A stretch of 64,000 bases of DNA from Pseudomonas sp. CROZ-RG-20F-R04-15 (GCF_022662375.1 NZ_JAKNQL010000025.1:22782-86781), one strand, 5' to 3'. Numbered from the stretch's first letter, positions 44,361 through 53,102 are shown. Numbers and translations: made by a program. Notes: generated by a model from the sequence alone, not told the origin.

Positions 44361-44512
44361 GCAACACTCCCGACAGAAGACTCCCCGGCACTCCTGCCCG
44401 GGCGGACAGTCTCGCATGCGCGGGGCGGTTCGTCAGTGTCGACCAAGGTCGTGGCGTGGCGGGGTGTCGCAGGTGGGTACCGGGTGGTTTCTGGGGTGAC
44501 CGGGTGGGCCCC

Positions 44513-44577
44513 TTCGCGAGCAGGCTCGCTCCCACATTTGAGATGCATTCCACTGTGGGAGCGAGCCTGCTCGCGAA
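44513..44577. repeat. REPIN, inward type
   Basis: REP units at 44513-44535 and 44555-44577, total 65 bp. The right unit ends four bases before the tetR-type stop codon region. Confidence 0.92.
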
Positions 44578-44581
44578 GGCG

Positions 44582-45124
44582 TCAGTCCTGACGCAGCGCA
44601 ATATCGATCAGACGATGAAGCTCATCCACCTCCAGCGCCGCCGCCGAAAACAGAATCCGGAACACCACCGGCGCGACCACCAGATTGATCAACCGATCAA
44701 CACTCGGCGCGGCCTCATCCGGGTGCCGCTCAATGATCGTCTGCAACTGCGCGCCAATGATCGTCACGCAATACCCCGGCGTCGAGCTGGCCTGAACGTC
44801 GCGCATCATGTTGCGCCCCGGCTCCGAACTCATCTCGTCGAGATATTGCTCGGCCCACGCACGAATATCGCTGCGCAAGCTGCCGGTTTGCGCTGGCTCG
44901 CTGTCCGGGCGCATGCGGGCGAGGGCGACGTCGGCGAGCAGCGCCGCCAGATCACCCCAGCGCCGATAAATCGTCGACGGCGTCACCCCCGCACGTGCGG
45001 CGATTTGCGGGACGGTCACGCTCGAACGCTCCTGCTCCTGCAGAAGTGCGCGAACTGCCGAATGAATTGCATCTTGCACCCGGGCACTGCGGCCGCCGGG
45101 GCGTAAACCTTCTTTAATAGCCAT
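44582..45124 (-). CDS. TetR family transcriptional regulator
   Basis: A 180-residue repressor. The N-terminal HTH is SVTVPQIAARAGVTPSTIYRRWGDLAALLADVA (about residues 35-67), with a TetR_C_16-like ligand domain after it. It is divergent from an MFS exporter gene 91 bp away, the standard layout for a drug-inducible pump. The promoter region between the two holds a large inverted repeat that could be the operator. Confidence 0.9.
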   Translation of the reverse strand: MAIKEGLRPGGRSARVQDAIHSAVRALLQEQERSSVTVPQIAARAGVTPSTIYRRWGDLAALLADVALARMRPDSEPAQTGSLRSDIRAWAEQYLDEMSSEPGRNMMRDVQASSTPGYCVTIIGAQLQTIIERHPDEAAPSVDRLINLVVAPVVFRILFSAAALEVDELHRLIDIALRQD

Positions 45125-45171
45125 GCGGCAGACCTTAACACAAAGAATTTGCTTTAAGCGCGAGGCGGTAG

Positions 45172-45212
45172 CACACTCCGCAAAAGCAAAAAATTAGCTT
45201 TTGCGGAGTGTG
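45172..45212. promoter_or_regulatory. 41-bp inverted repeat covering the MFS ribosome site
   Basis: Arms CACACTCCGCAAAAGC (45172-45187) and GCTTTTGCGGAGTGTG (45197-45212) are perfectly complementary over 16 bp, with a 9-base AT-rich spacer. The right arm contains the GGAG of the MFS gene and ends three bases before its ATG. Confidence 0.8.
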
Positions 45213-45215
45213 CAC

Positions 45216-46403
45216 ATGACCAGCCTTGCTTCTCATCGATCCAGCCTGCGGTTTCTGGCGATCACCTTACTCAGTTTTCTCGCCGCTTCCACAGCGCCGA
45301 CGCCGTTGTATCACCTGTATCAGGATCAACTGCACTTTTCGGCTGCGGTGTTGACGCTGATCTTCGGCGTGTATGCGCTCAGTCTGTTGGCGGCCTTGTT
45401 AACCGTCGGCTCGCTGTCCGATCACCTCGGACGCAAACCGGTGATCTTCACCGCGGTGCTACTCAACGGGTTGGCGATGCTGCTTTTTATCTACGCCGAC
45501 AGCGTGGCGTGGCTGATCAGCGCGCGAGTCCTGCAAGGTTTTGCCACCGGCATGGCCACCGCTGTTTTAAGTGCGACATTGCTCGATGCTGATCGTCAGC
45601 AAGGGCCGTTGATCAACAGTGTGGCGCCGTTGCTCGGCATGGCCTTGGGCGGGATGGGTTGCGGTTTGTTGGCGGAGTTTGCGCCGGCGCCGTTGCAACT
45701 GACCTATTGGCTGTTGCTCGCATTGTTTGTATTGCAAGGCATTTATGTATGGCGCTTACCGGAAAGCGTCACCCCGCAAGTCGGGGCGTGGGCCTCGTTG
45801 CGCCCGACCTTGCATGTGCCGGTGCAGGCGCGTTCGACGCTGTGGCGCGTGTTGCCGTTGAACACGGCAACCTGGGCGCTCGGTGGTTTTTACGCGTCAT
45901 TGGCGCCTTCGCTGGTGCGCACCGCCACCGGTTCGACTTCCAATCTGATCGGCGGCGCAACCGTGGCCGCCCTGACGGTGACCGGAGCATTGATGATTTT
46001 CACGCTACGCAATCGTCCCGCGACAAGGGCGTTGCAGTTGGGCGCGAGCCTGTTGCCGATCGGCCTGGTGCTGATTCTGCTGGGCGTGCACAGCGCCAGT
46101 CTGCCGCTGTTCTTCCTCGGCACGCTGGTGGCCGGCTGCGGCTTTGGCTCTGGATTTCTCGGGGCGGTGCGCAGCCTCGTGCCGCTGGCCTTGGCCCACG
46201 AGCGCGCGGGCTTGATGGCGGCCTATTACGTGCTCAGTTATCTGGCGTTCTGCCTGCCGGCATTGCTCGCCGGGCACTTTTCACGCAATTACGGTTTGCT
46301 GGCGACCACCGATGGTTACGGTGCAGTGTTGATCGTGTTGGCTGTCGCTGCACTGTTGCTCAGCCTGCGTCCAGTGGCGACCAAGGCGTGCAGCGCTCCA
46401 TAA
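45216..46403 (+). CDS. MFS transporter, probable TetR-controlled exporter
   Basis: A 395-residue twelve-helix major facilitator of the drug/sugar-efflux branch. The motif A region is TVGSLSDHLGRKPVIFTAVLLNG, with LLAASTAPTPLYHLYQDQLHFS at the N terminus, a common feature of this subfamily. Substrate unknown. The ATG at 45216 follows GGAG at seven to eight bases; a TTG 15 bases upstream is in frame but lies inside the inverted repeat. Expression is likely set by the divergent TetR gene. Confidence 0.88.
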   Translation: MTSLASHRSSLRFLAITLLSFLAASTAPTPLYHLYQDQLHFSAAVLTLIFGVYALSLLAALLTVGSLSDHLGRKPVIFTAVLLNGLAMLLFIYADSVAWLISARVLQGFATGMATAVLSATLLDADRQQGPLINSVAPLLGMALGGMGCGLLAEFAPAPLQLTYWLLLALFVLQGIYVWRLPESVTPQVGAWASLRPTLHVPVQARSTLWRVLPLNTATWALGGFYASLAPSLVRTATGSTSNLIGGATVAALTVTGALMIFTLRNRPATRALQLGASLLPIGLVLILLGVHSASLPLFFLGTLVAGCGFGSGFLGAVRSLVPLALAHERAGLMAAYYVLSYLAFCLPALLAGHFSRNYGLLATTDGYGAVLIVLAVAALLLSLRPVATKACSAP

Positions 46404-46454
46404 CCGTTGCGGTTTCGGTTAGCCTTGGCCAGCCCAGTTCTCACGGATCGACTC

Positions 46455-46766
46455 ATGAAGATTATTCGCAGCAAGACCTTCACTGCCGAGCGCGCCTGGG
46501 GCGCGCTGGAGATCGCCAACATGAACGGCATCACCACGCGCCTGCACTGGACGGATCAGCCGTACAAATGGCACGTCAACGATGGCGAGGAAGTGTTTGT
46601 GGTGCTCGATGGCCAAGTGGTCATGCATTACCGTGAGCTGGGCCAAGAAAAGCAGGTGCAGCTCGATGTCGGTGACATCTTCTATGCGAGCGTCGGCACC
46701 GAGCACGTCGCCCATCCACAAGGCGCGGCGAGGATTCTGGTGATCGAGAGCGAAGGCAGCGTTTAA
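46455..46766 (+). CDS. Small cupin protein
   Basis: A 103-residue single-domain cupin. Metal-ligand candidates occur in PYKWHVNDGEEVFVVLDGQVVMHY (His and two Glu of motif 1) and GTEHVAHPQGAARIL (motif 2). The fold is likely a small dioxygenase-like or sensory protein; no substrate can be named. A weak CGGA lies nine bases before the ATG. It follows the MFS gene by 51 bp, so it may be part of the same transcript. Confidence 0.8.
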   Translation: MKIIRSKTFTAERAWGALEIANMNGITTRLHWTDQPYKWHVNDGEEVFVVLDGQVVMHYRELGQEKQVQLDVGDIFYASVGTEHVAHPQGAARILVIESEGSV

Positions 46767-46871
46767 CTGCTTATTGGTAAAACAGATAACAGTTAGAGAT
46801 ATTACCCGTTATATAGATATTCGATTCGGTTCTACCATGGACTCAACCTCACCAGAGGACAGGAGTTCATG

Positions 46872-48023
46872 ATGATTTGCCCCAACAGCGCCAAACCCGG
46901 CATCAAGCCGTTCAGCCAGCTTCAGCATCCGCGTGAAGTGATTCGCCAGTTCACCCCCAACTGGTTCGCCGCCACCATGGGCACCGGTGTGCTGGCGTTG
47001 GCGCTGGCGCAACTGCCATTGGCCATTCCCGGCCTGCACGCTATCGCCGAAGGTTTGTGGTTGTTCAACATTCTGTTATTCAGCCTGTTTACCGTTGCCT
47101 ACGCCGCGCGCTGGATCCTGTTCTTTGATGAAGCGCGGCGGATTTTCGGCCACTCCACGGTATCGATGTTCTTCGGCACGATTCCGATGGGGCTGGCGAC
47201 GATCATCAATGGCTTTCTGCTGTTCGGCCTGCCGCGTTGGGGCGACGGTGTGATTCATCTCGCCGAAGTGCTGTGGTGGATCGATGTGGCCATGTCGCTG
47301 GCTTGCGGCGTGTTGATTCCGTACATGATGTTTACCCGCCAGGAGCACAGCATCGATCAGATGACCGCCGTTTGGCTGTTACCGGTAGTGGCCGCCGAAG
47401 TGGCTGCGGCCAGTGGCGGTTTGCTCGCGCCTCATCTTAGCGATGCCCACTCGCAGCTGGTGGTGCTGACGACAAGTTACGTGCTCTGGGCATTTTCCCT
47501 ACCCGTAGCGTTCAGCATTCTGACGATCCTGCTGCTGCGCATGGCTTTACACAAACTGCCCCACGAAAACATGGCCGCTTCGAGCTGGTTGGCGCTTGGT
47601 CCGATCGGCACCGGCGCGCTGGGCATGTTGCTGCTGGGCGGTGATGCGCCAACGATATTCGCCGCTAACGGTCTGCCGGGCATCGGTGAAATCGCTGCGG
47701 GTCTGGGTCTGGTGGCCGGGATTACGCTGTGGGGCTTCGGTCTGTGGTGGATGCTGATGGCGTTGCTGATCACCGTGCGGTATCTGCGTGACGGCATCCC
47801 GTTCAACCTTGGCTGGTGGGGATTTACCTTTCCGCTGGGGGTGTATTCGTTGGCAACCTTGAAGCTGGCGAGCACCTTGAACCTGACGTTTTTCAGCGTC
47901 GTCGGCACGCTGTTGGTGATTTTACTGGCGGTAATGTGGCTGATTGTCGGCAAACGCACCGTGCAAGGCGCCTGGCGAGGCGAGCTGTTTGTCTCGCCGT
48001 GCATTGCAGGATTGAAGAAATAA
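46872..48023 (+). CDS. TDT family (TehA/SLAC1-like) transporter
   Basis: A 383-residue protein with ten predicted helices of the tellurite-resistance/dicarboxylate transporter family (Mae1, TehA, SLAC1). The family opening PREVIRQFTPNWFAATMGTGVLALAL is near residues 19-45. Related Pseudomonas proteins are anion channels or malate/sulfite-type exporters; the substrate is not clear from sequence. Two adjacent ATGs (46869 and 46872) follow AGGAG; the second has better spacing. Confidence 0.87.
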   Translation: MICPNSAKPGIKPFSQLQHPREVIRQFTPNWFAATMGTGVLALALAQLPLAIPGLHAIAEGLWLFNILLFSLFTVAYAARWILFFDEARRIFGHSTVSMFFGTIPMGLATIINGFLLFGLPRWGDGVIHLAEVLWWIDVAMSLACGVLIPYMMFTRQEHSIDQMTAVWLLPVVAAEVAAASGGLLAPHLSDAHSQLVVLTTSYVLWAFSLPVAFSILTILLLRMALHKLPHENMAASSWLALGPIGTGALGMLLLGGDAPTIFAANGLPGIGEIAAGLGLVAGITLWGFGLWWMLMALLITVRYLRDGIPFNLGWWGFTFPLGVYSLATLKLASTLNLTFFSVVGTLLVILLAVMWLIVGKRTVQGAWRGELFVSPCIAGLKK

Positions 48024-48122
48024 CCTGAAAAGTTTAGGTAAGGTGTGGCCTGGATCGCGGTTCGAGAATCCAATAAGCAGTATCCAGGCCTCTCTACCTT
48101 AAACATCAGGGAAACACGGAAG

Positions 48123-49997
48123 ATGAGTCATCCCTCACAGTTCAACCTGCTGCGTACCCGGCGCTTCCTGCCGTTTTTCATCACGCAGTCGCTCGGCGCG
48201 TTTAATGACAACGTGTTCAAGCAGTCGCTGATCCTCGCCATTCTCTATCGGCTGACCATCGAAGGTGACCGTTCGATCTGGGTCAACCTGTGTGCATTGC
48301 TGTTTATCCTGCCGTTTTTTCTGTTCTCGGCGCTGGCCGGGCAGTTCGGCGAAAAGTTCGCCAAGGACGCGCTGATCCGTCTGATCAAGCTCGCGGAAAT
48401 CGCGATCATGGCCGTAGGATCGGTCGGTTTTCTCTTCGATCACTTGTCGCTGATGCTGGTGGCACTGTTCGCCATGGGCACCCATTCGGCGCTGTTCGGG
48501 CCGGTGAAGTATTCGATTCTGCCGCAGGCGCTGCGCGAGGATGAGCTGGTCGGTGGCAACGGCCTGGTGGAGATGGGCACCTTTCTGGCGATTCTCGCCG
48601 GGACGATTGGCGCCGGGGTCATCATGTCCTCGAGTCACTACGCGCCGTTGGTGTCGACGGCTATCGTCGGGATTGCCGTGCTGGGTTATCTGGCCAGCCG
48701 CAGCATTCCGCGTGCGGCGGCGTCCTCCCCGGAAATGCGCCTGAACTGGAATATCTTCAGCCAATCCTGGGCCACGTTGAAACTCGGACTGGGGCAGACT
48801 CCAGCGGTGTCACGTTCGATTGTCGGCAACTCGTGGTTCTGGTTTGTCGGGGCGATTTATCTGACGCAGATTCCCGCTTATGCCAAAGAGTGGATGCACG
48901 GTGATGAAACCGTCGTAACGCTGATTCTCACGGTGTTCTCGGTGGGCATCGCGCTGGGTTCGATGCTTTGCGAGAAGCTGTCCGGGCGCAAGGTCGAGAT
49001 CGGTCTGGTGCCGTTCGGCTCGTTTGGTCTGACCGTGTTCGGTCTGCTGCTGTGGTGGCATTCCGGAGGAATTCCCGACAGTGTCACCGGCCATAGCTGG
49101 ATTGAAGTGCTGGGGTTCGTACACACCTGGGCAGTGTTGGTCGACATCCTCGGGCTCGGCATTTTCGGTGGTTTCTATATCGTGCCGTTGTATGCCTTGA
49201 TCCAGTCGCGCACTGCCGAAAACGAGCGCGCCCGGGTGATCGCCGCCAACAACATTCTCAACGCGCTGTTTATGGTGGTATCGGCCATCGTCTCGATCGT
49301 GCTGCTGAGTGTGGCCAAGTTGTCGATCCCGCAGTTGTTCCTCGTGGTGTCGCTGCTGAACATCGGCGTCAACGCTTACATCTTCAAGATCGTCCCCGAG
49401 TTCAGCATGCGTTTCATGATCTGGCTGCTCAGCCATTCCATGTACCGCGTCGAGCACCGGAACCTTGAGGCGATTCCGGATGAAGGCGCGGCATTGCTGG
49501 TGTGCAACCACGTGTCGTTCGTCGATGCCCTGCTGATTGGCGGCGCGGTGCGTCGGCCGATACGCTTTGTCATGTACTACAAGATCTACAACTTGCCGGT
49601 GCTGAACTTTATCTTTCGTACCGCCGGCGCCATTCCTATCGCCGGGCGCCAGGAAGATATCCAGATCTATGAAAAGGCCTTCACGCGGATTGCTCAATAT
49701 CTGAAGGATGGTGAGCTGGTGTGCATCTTCCCGGAAGGCAAGTTGACGGCCGATGGCGAGATGAACGAGTTCAGAGGTGGGCTGACGCGGATTCTGGAGG
49801 AGACACCTGTGCCGGTGATTCCGCTGGCGTTGCAAGGGCTGTGGGGGAGTTTCTTCAGTCGCGATCCGAACAAAGGAATGTTTCACCGGTTGTGGTCGCG
49901 GGTGACGTTGGTGGCGGGTGCGCCGGTAGGCGTTGAAGCGGCTGAGCCGGCGAAGTTGCAGGTGTTGGTGGGGGAGTTGCGCGGGGCAGTCAGATAA
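48123..49997 (+). CDS. LplT-like MFS transporter fused to PlsC acyltransferase
   Basis: A 624-residue fusion. Residues 1-430 are a twelve-helix MFS of the lysophospholipid transporter type (FITQSLGAFNDNVFKQSL, GPVKYSILPQ, EMGTFLAILAGTIGA). Residues about 440-620 are a PlsC acyltransferase with the catalytic VCNHVSFVDALL (His-X4-Asp) and FPEGKLT. It should flip lysophospholipid inward and re-acylate it, joining LplT and the acyltransferase part of Aas, but without the acyl-ACP synthetase domain of Aas. MSHPSQ is taken as start because GGAAG precedes it. Confidence 0.88.
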   Translation: MSHPSQFNLLRTRRFLPFFITQSLGAFNDNVFKQSLILAILYRLTIEGDRSIWVNLCALLFILPFFLFSALAGQFGEKFAKDALIRLIKLAEIAIMAVGSVGFLFDHLSLMLVALFAMGTHSALFGPVKYSILPQALREDELVGGNGLVEMGTFLAILAGTIGAGVIMSSSHYAPLVSTAIVGIAVLGYLASRSIPRAAASSPEMRLNWNIFSQSWATLKLGLGQTPAVSRSIVGNSWFWFVGAIYLTQIPAYAKEWMHGDETVVTLILTVFSVGIALGSMLCEKLSGRKVEIGLVPFGSFGLTVFGLLLWWHSGGIPDSVTGHSWIEVLGFVHTWAVLVDILGLGIFGGFYIVPLYALIQSRTAENERARVIAANNILNALFMVVSAIVSIVLLSVAKLSIPQLFLVVSLLNIGVNAYIFKIVPEFSMRFMIWLLSHSMYRVEHRNLEAIPDEGAALLVCNHVSFVDALLIGGAVRRPIRFVMYYKIYNLPVLNFIFRTAGAIPIAGRQEDIQIYEKAFTRIAQYLKDGELVCIFPEGKLTADGEMNEFRGGLTRILEETPVPVIPLALQGLWGSFFSRDPNKGMFHRLWSRVTLVAGAPVGVEAAEPAKLQVLVGELRGAVR

Positions 49998-50017
49998 TCT
50001 GTGACTGTGTGGGCCTC

Positions 50018-50099
50018 ATCGCGAGCAGGCTCACTCCCACATTCGATCGCGTTCCGTCAGAGGAATACGATCAACTGTGGGAGCGAGCCTGCTCGCGAA
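50018..50099. repeat. REPIN, inward type
   Basis: REP units at 50018-50040 (with two changes) and 50077-50099, total 82 bp, between convergent genes. Confidence 0.9.
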
Positions 50100-50111
50100 A
50101 GCGGTAGTGGC

Positions 50112-50426
50112 CTAGGCGCTGACCTTGAGGCCAATCAGCCCGGTAATGATCAACGCCACACTGGCCAGGCGAATCAATGCCATCGACTCGCCAAACAGGA
50201 TGATCCCGGCAATCACCGTGCCCACCGCGCCGACACCGGTCCAGATCGCATAGGCCGTGCCCAGCGGCAATTCCTTCATCGCCAGGCCCAGCAAGCCAAG
50301 GCTGATGGCCATGGCCGCGATGGTCAGAACGGTGGGGAGTGGGCGGGTGAAGCCGTCGGTGTACTTCAGGCCGACGGCCCAGCCGACTTCGAACAGGCCG
50401 GCGAAAAACAGAATGATCCAGGACAT
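50112..50426 (-). CDS. sugE: SMR family exporter, probable guanidinium exporter (Gdx/SugE)
   Basis: A 104-residue, four-helix small multidrug resistance protein. The essential Glu13 lies in LFFAGLFEVGWAVGLKY, and the helix-4 motif and ending GLIGLKVSA are typical of the SugE/Gdx branch rather than EmrE. The leader carries a guanidine-II riboswitch, so export of guanidinium is the likely job. A GGAGG lies seven bases before the ATG. Confidence 0.92.
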   Translation of the reverse strand: MSWIILFFAGLFEVGWAVGLKYTDGFTRPLPTVLTIAAMAISLGLLGLAMKELPLGTAYAIWTGVGAVGTVIAGIILFGESMALIRLASVALIITGLIGLKVSA

Positions 50427-50445
50427 GAGAGACCTCCATCGATTG

Positions 50446-50500
50446 ACGGGGTCGTCCCCAGATTAATGACTCGATCGAGCCGCAGGGTCGTCCCCGCGTT
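50446..50500 (-). promoter_or_regulatory. Guanidine-II (mini-ykkC) riboswitch
   Basis: Reading the minus strand, two hairpins follow each other: GCGGGGACGACCCTGCG and TGGGGACGACCCCG, each with the ACGA-type loop of mini-ykkC, joined by a linker of about 20 bases. The second hairpin ends about nine bases before the GGAGG ribosome site of sugE. Binding of guanidinium would free the ribosome site and turn on the exporter. Confidence 0.9.
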
Positions 50501-50545
50501 GCGCGATAGTTTGACCAGCATTAACCCGAGGATCAAGTTGGCGGG

Positions 50546-51511
50546 TCAGTCGGCCGCTTGTTGCGCCACAGCCGCACGATCTTCTTTTTCACTCATGCGC
50601 CGGAAGTACGTCGACAGCAGTGCGCCGGAGATATTGTGCCAAACGCTGAACAGCGCACTCGGCACCGCTGCCAATGGCGAAAAATGCGCGCTGGCCAACG
50701 CGGCACCCAAGCCCGAATTCTGCATGCCGACTTCCAGCGCCAGCGACTTGCGCTGGGCCAACGGCAACTTGAACAGACGCCCGGTGAAGTAGCCCAGCAG
50801 ATAACCGAAGCTATTGTGCAGCATGACCACGGCCATGATCAGCAGGCCGGATTCGGCGATTTTCGCCTGACTGGCAGCCACTACGGCAGTCACGATGATC
50901 ACGATGCTGACCACCGACACCAGTGGCAACACATCGACGGCGTGACGAACCCTGTCGCCAAGCAAGCGCTGGGCAACCACGCCAAGAATGATCGGCAACA
51001 ACACCACTTGCAGGATCGACCAGAACAGCTCCATGAACGACACCGGCAACCACGCCGAAGCCAGCAGCCAGATCAGTGCCGGCGTCAGCAGCGGGGCGAG
51101 GAGGGTGGTGACGGCGGCGATGGCCACCGACAACGCCAGATCACCGCGAGCCAGCCACGTCATCACATTGGACGACGTACCGCTCGGGCAGCAACCGACC
51201 AGAATCACCCCGACGGCGATTTCCGGCGGCAGTTGAAACACCTGGCAGAGCAACCACGCCATGCCGGGCATGATCACGAAATGGGCAACCACGCCCAGCG
51301 CCACACGCCACGGGTGGCGGGCAACAGCAGCGAAGTCGTCGAGTTTGAGGGTCAGGCCCATGCCGAACATCACCAGGCCCAGCAGCGGCACGATCGCACC
51401 TTTGAGACCGAGGAACCATGCTGGTTGCAGGAATGCCACAACGGCAAACAACAGAACCCAGTAAGCGAAGGTATTGCCGACAAAGCGGCTGAGTGCAGCC
51501 AGTGCGCGCAT
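50546..51511 (-). CDS. Bile acid:sodium symporter family (BASS) transporter
   Basis: A 321-residue membrane protein with about ten helices of the BASS/PanS-like family. The conserved core is seen in VGVILVGCCPSGTSSNVMTWLARGDLALSVAIAAVTTLLAPLLTP and in LEVGMQNSGLGAALA. Substrates in this family include organic anions and 2-keto acids, and none can be chosen here. MRALAAL is taken as start because AGGA precedes it; a longer frame would read through the REPIN and is rejected. Confidence 0.88.
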   Translation of the reverse strand: MRALAALSRFVGNTFAYWVLLFAVVAFLQPAWFLGLKGAIVPLLGLVMFGMGLTLKLDDFAAVARHPWRVALGVVAHFVIMPGMAWLLCQVFQLPPEIAVGVILVGCCPSGTSSNVMTWLARGDLALSVAIAAVTTLLAPLLTPALIWLLASAWLPVSFMELFWSILQVVLLPIILGVVAQRLLGDRVRHAVDVLPLVSVVSIVIIVTAVVAASQAKIAESGLLIMAVVMLHNSFGYLLGYFTGRLFKLPLAQRKSLALEVGMQNSGLGAALASAHFSPLAAVPSALFSVWHNISGALLSTYFRRMSEKEDRAAVAQQAAD

Positions 51512-51552
51512 GGCCTGATCCTTATTATTAAATGAACACCACAAAAACAATT

Positions 51553-51639
51553 GTGGGAGCGAGCCTGCTCGCGAAAGCGGCGTGCCAGACACATTAATGT
51601 TAACTGTCACTCCGCATTCGCGAGCAAGCTCGCTCCCAC
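51553..51639. repeat. REPIN, outward type
   Basis: REP units at 51553-51575 and inverted at 51617-51639 (GAGCAAGCTC), total 87 bp. It lies between rdgC and the BASS gene on the minus strand. Confidence 0.92.
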
Positions 51640-51659
51640 AGTTTGAAACTCGCCAGGCT

Positions 51660-52580
51660 TTAGATCCCCTGCGGAGTCTCTTCCCCACCCAACGCTTCAA
51701 CCAGTGCCGGCAGGAAATCACCGAAGGTCAGCATCATCAGGGTAAAGCTGGCATCCAGTTGACCCAGTGCCTCGTCGCCGCCGTCCTGTTCCGCTTGATC
51801 CTGCAGCAGATCTTCGAACTTCAGACGCTTGACGGTCATCTTGTCGTCGAGCATGAACGACAATTTGTCCTGCCAGGCCAGCGACAGCTGAGTGACCACT
51901 TTGCCGGTGCTCAGGTGCAGCTGGATTTCTTCGCTGGTCAGATCCTGACGCTTGCAACGGACGATCCCGCCGTCTTCGTGGGTGTCGCGCAGTTCGCACT
52001 CGTCCAGTACATAGAAGTCGTCGGCAGCTTTCTGCGTGGTGACCCACTGGGTCATGGTCGCGGTTGGCGACATTTTCACCGTCAGCGGACGGACGGGCAG
52101 GGTGCCGATCACTTCACGCAGGGTCGAGAGCAAGTCTTCGGCGCGTTTCGGGCTGGCCGAGTTGACCAGGATCAGGCCCTGTTTCGGCGCGATGGCGGCA
52201 AAGGTCGACGAGCGACGAATGAAGGCACGCGGCAGGAACGCCTGGATGATTTCATCCTTGATCTGATCGCGTTCCTTCTTATAGACCTTGCGCATCTGCT
52301 CGGCTTCGATCTCTTCGACCTTTTCCTTGACCGCGTCGCGCACGACGCTGCCCGGCAGGATGCGTTCTTCTTTACGCGCGGAAATCAGCAGGAAGTCACC
52401 GCTGACGTGCACCAGTGGAGCATCTTCGCCTTTGCCGAACGGCGCGACGAAACCGTAGGTGGTCAACTCCTGGCTTGCACATGGACGCGCCAGTTTGGTG
52501 GCCAGTGCAGTTTCCAGCGCCTCGGCATCGACAGGCAGGTCTTGGGTCAGGCGATAGATAAGCAGGTTTTTGAACCACAT
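51660..52580 (-). CDS. rdgC: Recombination-associated protein RdgC
   Basis: A 306-residue ring-forming DNA-binding protein that modulates RecA. The family N terminus MWFKNLLIYRLTQDLPVD is present, along with PFGKGEDAPLVHVSGDFLLISARKEERILP and the C-terminal FTLMMLTFGDFLPALVEALGGE. Length is standard. The GGAG 11 bases before MWFKN supports this start over an upstream ATG eight codons away. The tRNA cluster begins 160 bp upstream on the other strand. Confidence 0.95.
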   Translation of the reverse strand: MWFKNLLIYRLTQDLPVDAEALETALATKLARPCASQELTTYGFVAPFGKGEDAPLVHVSGDFLLISARKEERILPGSVVRDAVKEKVEEIEAEQMRKVYKKERDQIKDEIIQAFLPRAFIRRSSTFAAIAPKQGLILVNSASPKRAEDLLSTLREVIGTLPVRPLTVKMSPTATMTQWVTTQKAADDFYVLDECELRDTHEDGGIVRCKRQDLTSEEIQLHLSTGKVVTQLSLAWQDKLSFMLDDKMTVKRLKFEDLLQDQAEQDGGDEALGQLDASFTLMMLTFGDFLPALVEALGGEETPQGI

Positions 52581-52690
52581 GGGGTGAGTCTCTCCTTTAT
52601 ACAAAGGGGGGCATTATTGTCTTCGCCGTCTAATAGGCCAACCCTTCTCTAAGCCTTTGGAAGGCCTGAGAAAATTATTTAAAAAAGTGC

Positions 52691-52719
52691 TTGCCAGAGG
52701 TTGGGTCGCTCCGTAGAAT
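52691..52719 (+). promoter_or_regulatory. Promoter of the first tRNA-Val/tRNA-Asp pair
   Basis: TTGCCA (52691-52696) and TAGAAT (52714-52719) with 17-bp spacing, ending 20 bp before the tRNA-Val. A GC-rich discriminator (GCGCGCC) follows, as in stable-RNA promoters. Confidence 0.75.
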
Positions 52720-52739
52720 GCGCGCCACACCGAAGCGAA

Positions 52740-52815
52740 GGGTGATTAGCTCAGCTGGGAGAGCGTCTGCCTTACAAGCAGAATGTCGGCGGTTCGATCC
52801 CGTCATCACCCACCA
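52740..52815 (+). tRNA. tRNA-Val (anticodon TAC), copy 1
   Basis: Acceptor GGGTGAT pairs with ATCACCC. Anticodon stem-loop TCTGC-CTTACAA-GCAGA gives TAC. T-arm GGTTCGATCC is present. The CCA end is encoded. 76 nt. Confidence 0.97.
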
Positions 52816-52834
52816 TTCGTTTCAAGTGTTTAGC

Positions 52835-52911
52835 GCAGCGGTAGTTCAGTCGGTTAGAATACCGGCCTGTCACGCCGGGGGTCGCGGGTTCGAGTCCCGT
52901 CCGCTGCGCCA
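52835..52911 (+). tRNA. tRNA-Asp (anticodon GTC), copy 1
   Basis: Acceptor GCAGCGG pairs with CCGCTGC. The anticodon loop CTGTCAC gives GTC. T-arm GGGTTCGAGTCCC. CCA encoded. 77 nt, 19 bp after the tRNA-Val. Confidence 0.97.
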
Positions 52912-52951
52912 TATTCGGTAACCTGGACCACTGAACGCCAGGTCACCACGG

Positions 52952-52978
52952 AAAAACCCGCCAAGGCGGGTTTTTTTC
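52952..52978 (+). terminator. Terminator after the first tRNA pair
   Basis: AAAAACCCGCC and GGCGGGTTTTT pair over AA, then a T-run. A hairpin ACCTGG/CCAGGT just before it may aid 3' processing. Confidence 0.9.
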
Positions 52979-53102
52979 TGCTCCAAGGTTGTACCCGCGG
53001 GATGTGTCGTTTTACTGGTTTTCGGATTTATTTGAAAAAAAATTCAATTAAATCAACACTTTACGAAAACTTGTGGCATAATGCGTCCCGTAACGAAGCG
53101 AA

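Noticed and set aside
51512..51721. Upstream extension of the BASS transporter by 70 codons
   Set aside because: It reads through the REPIN and into the rdgC 3' end; the family N terminus starts at MRALAALSRF.
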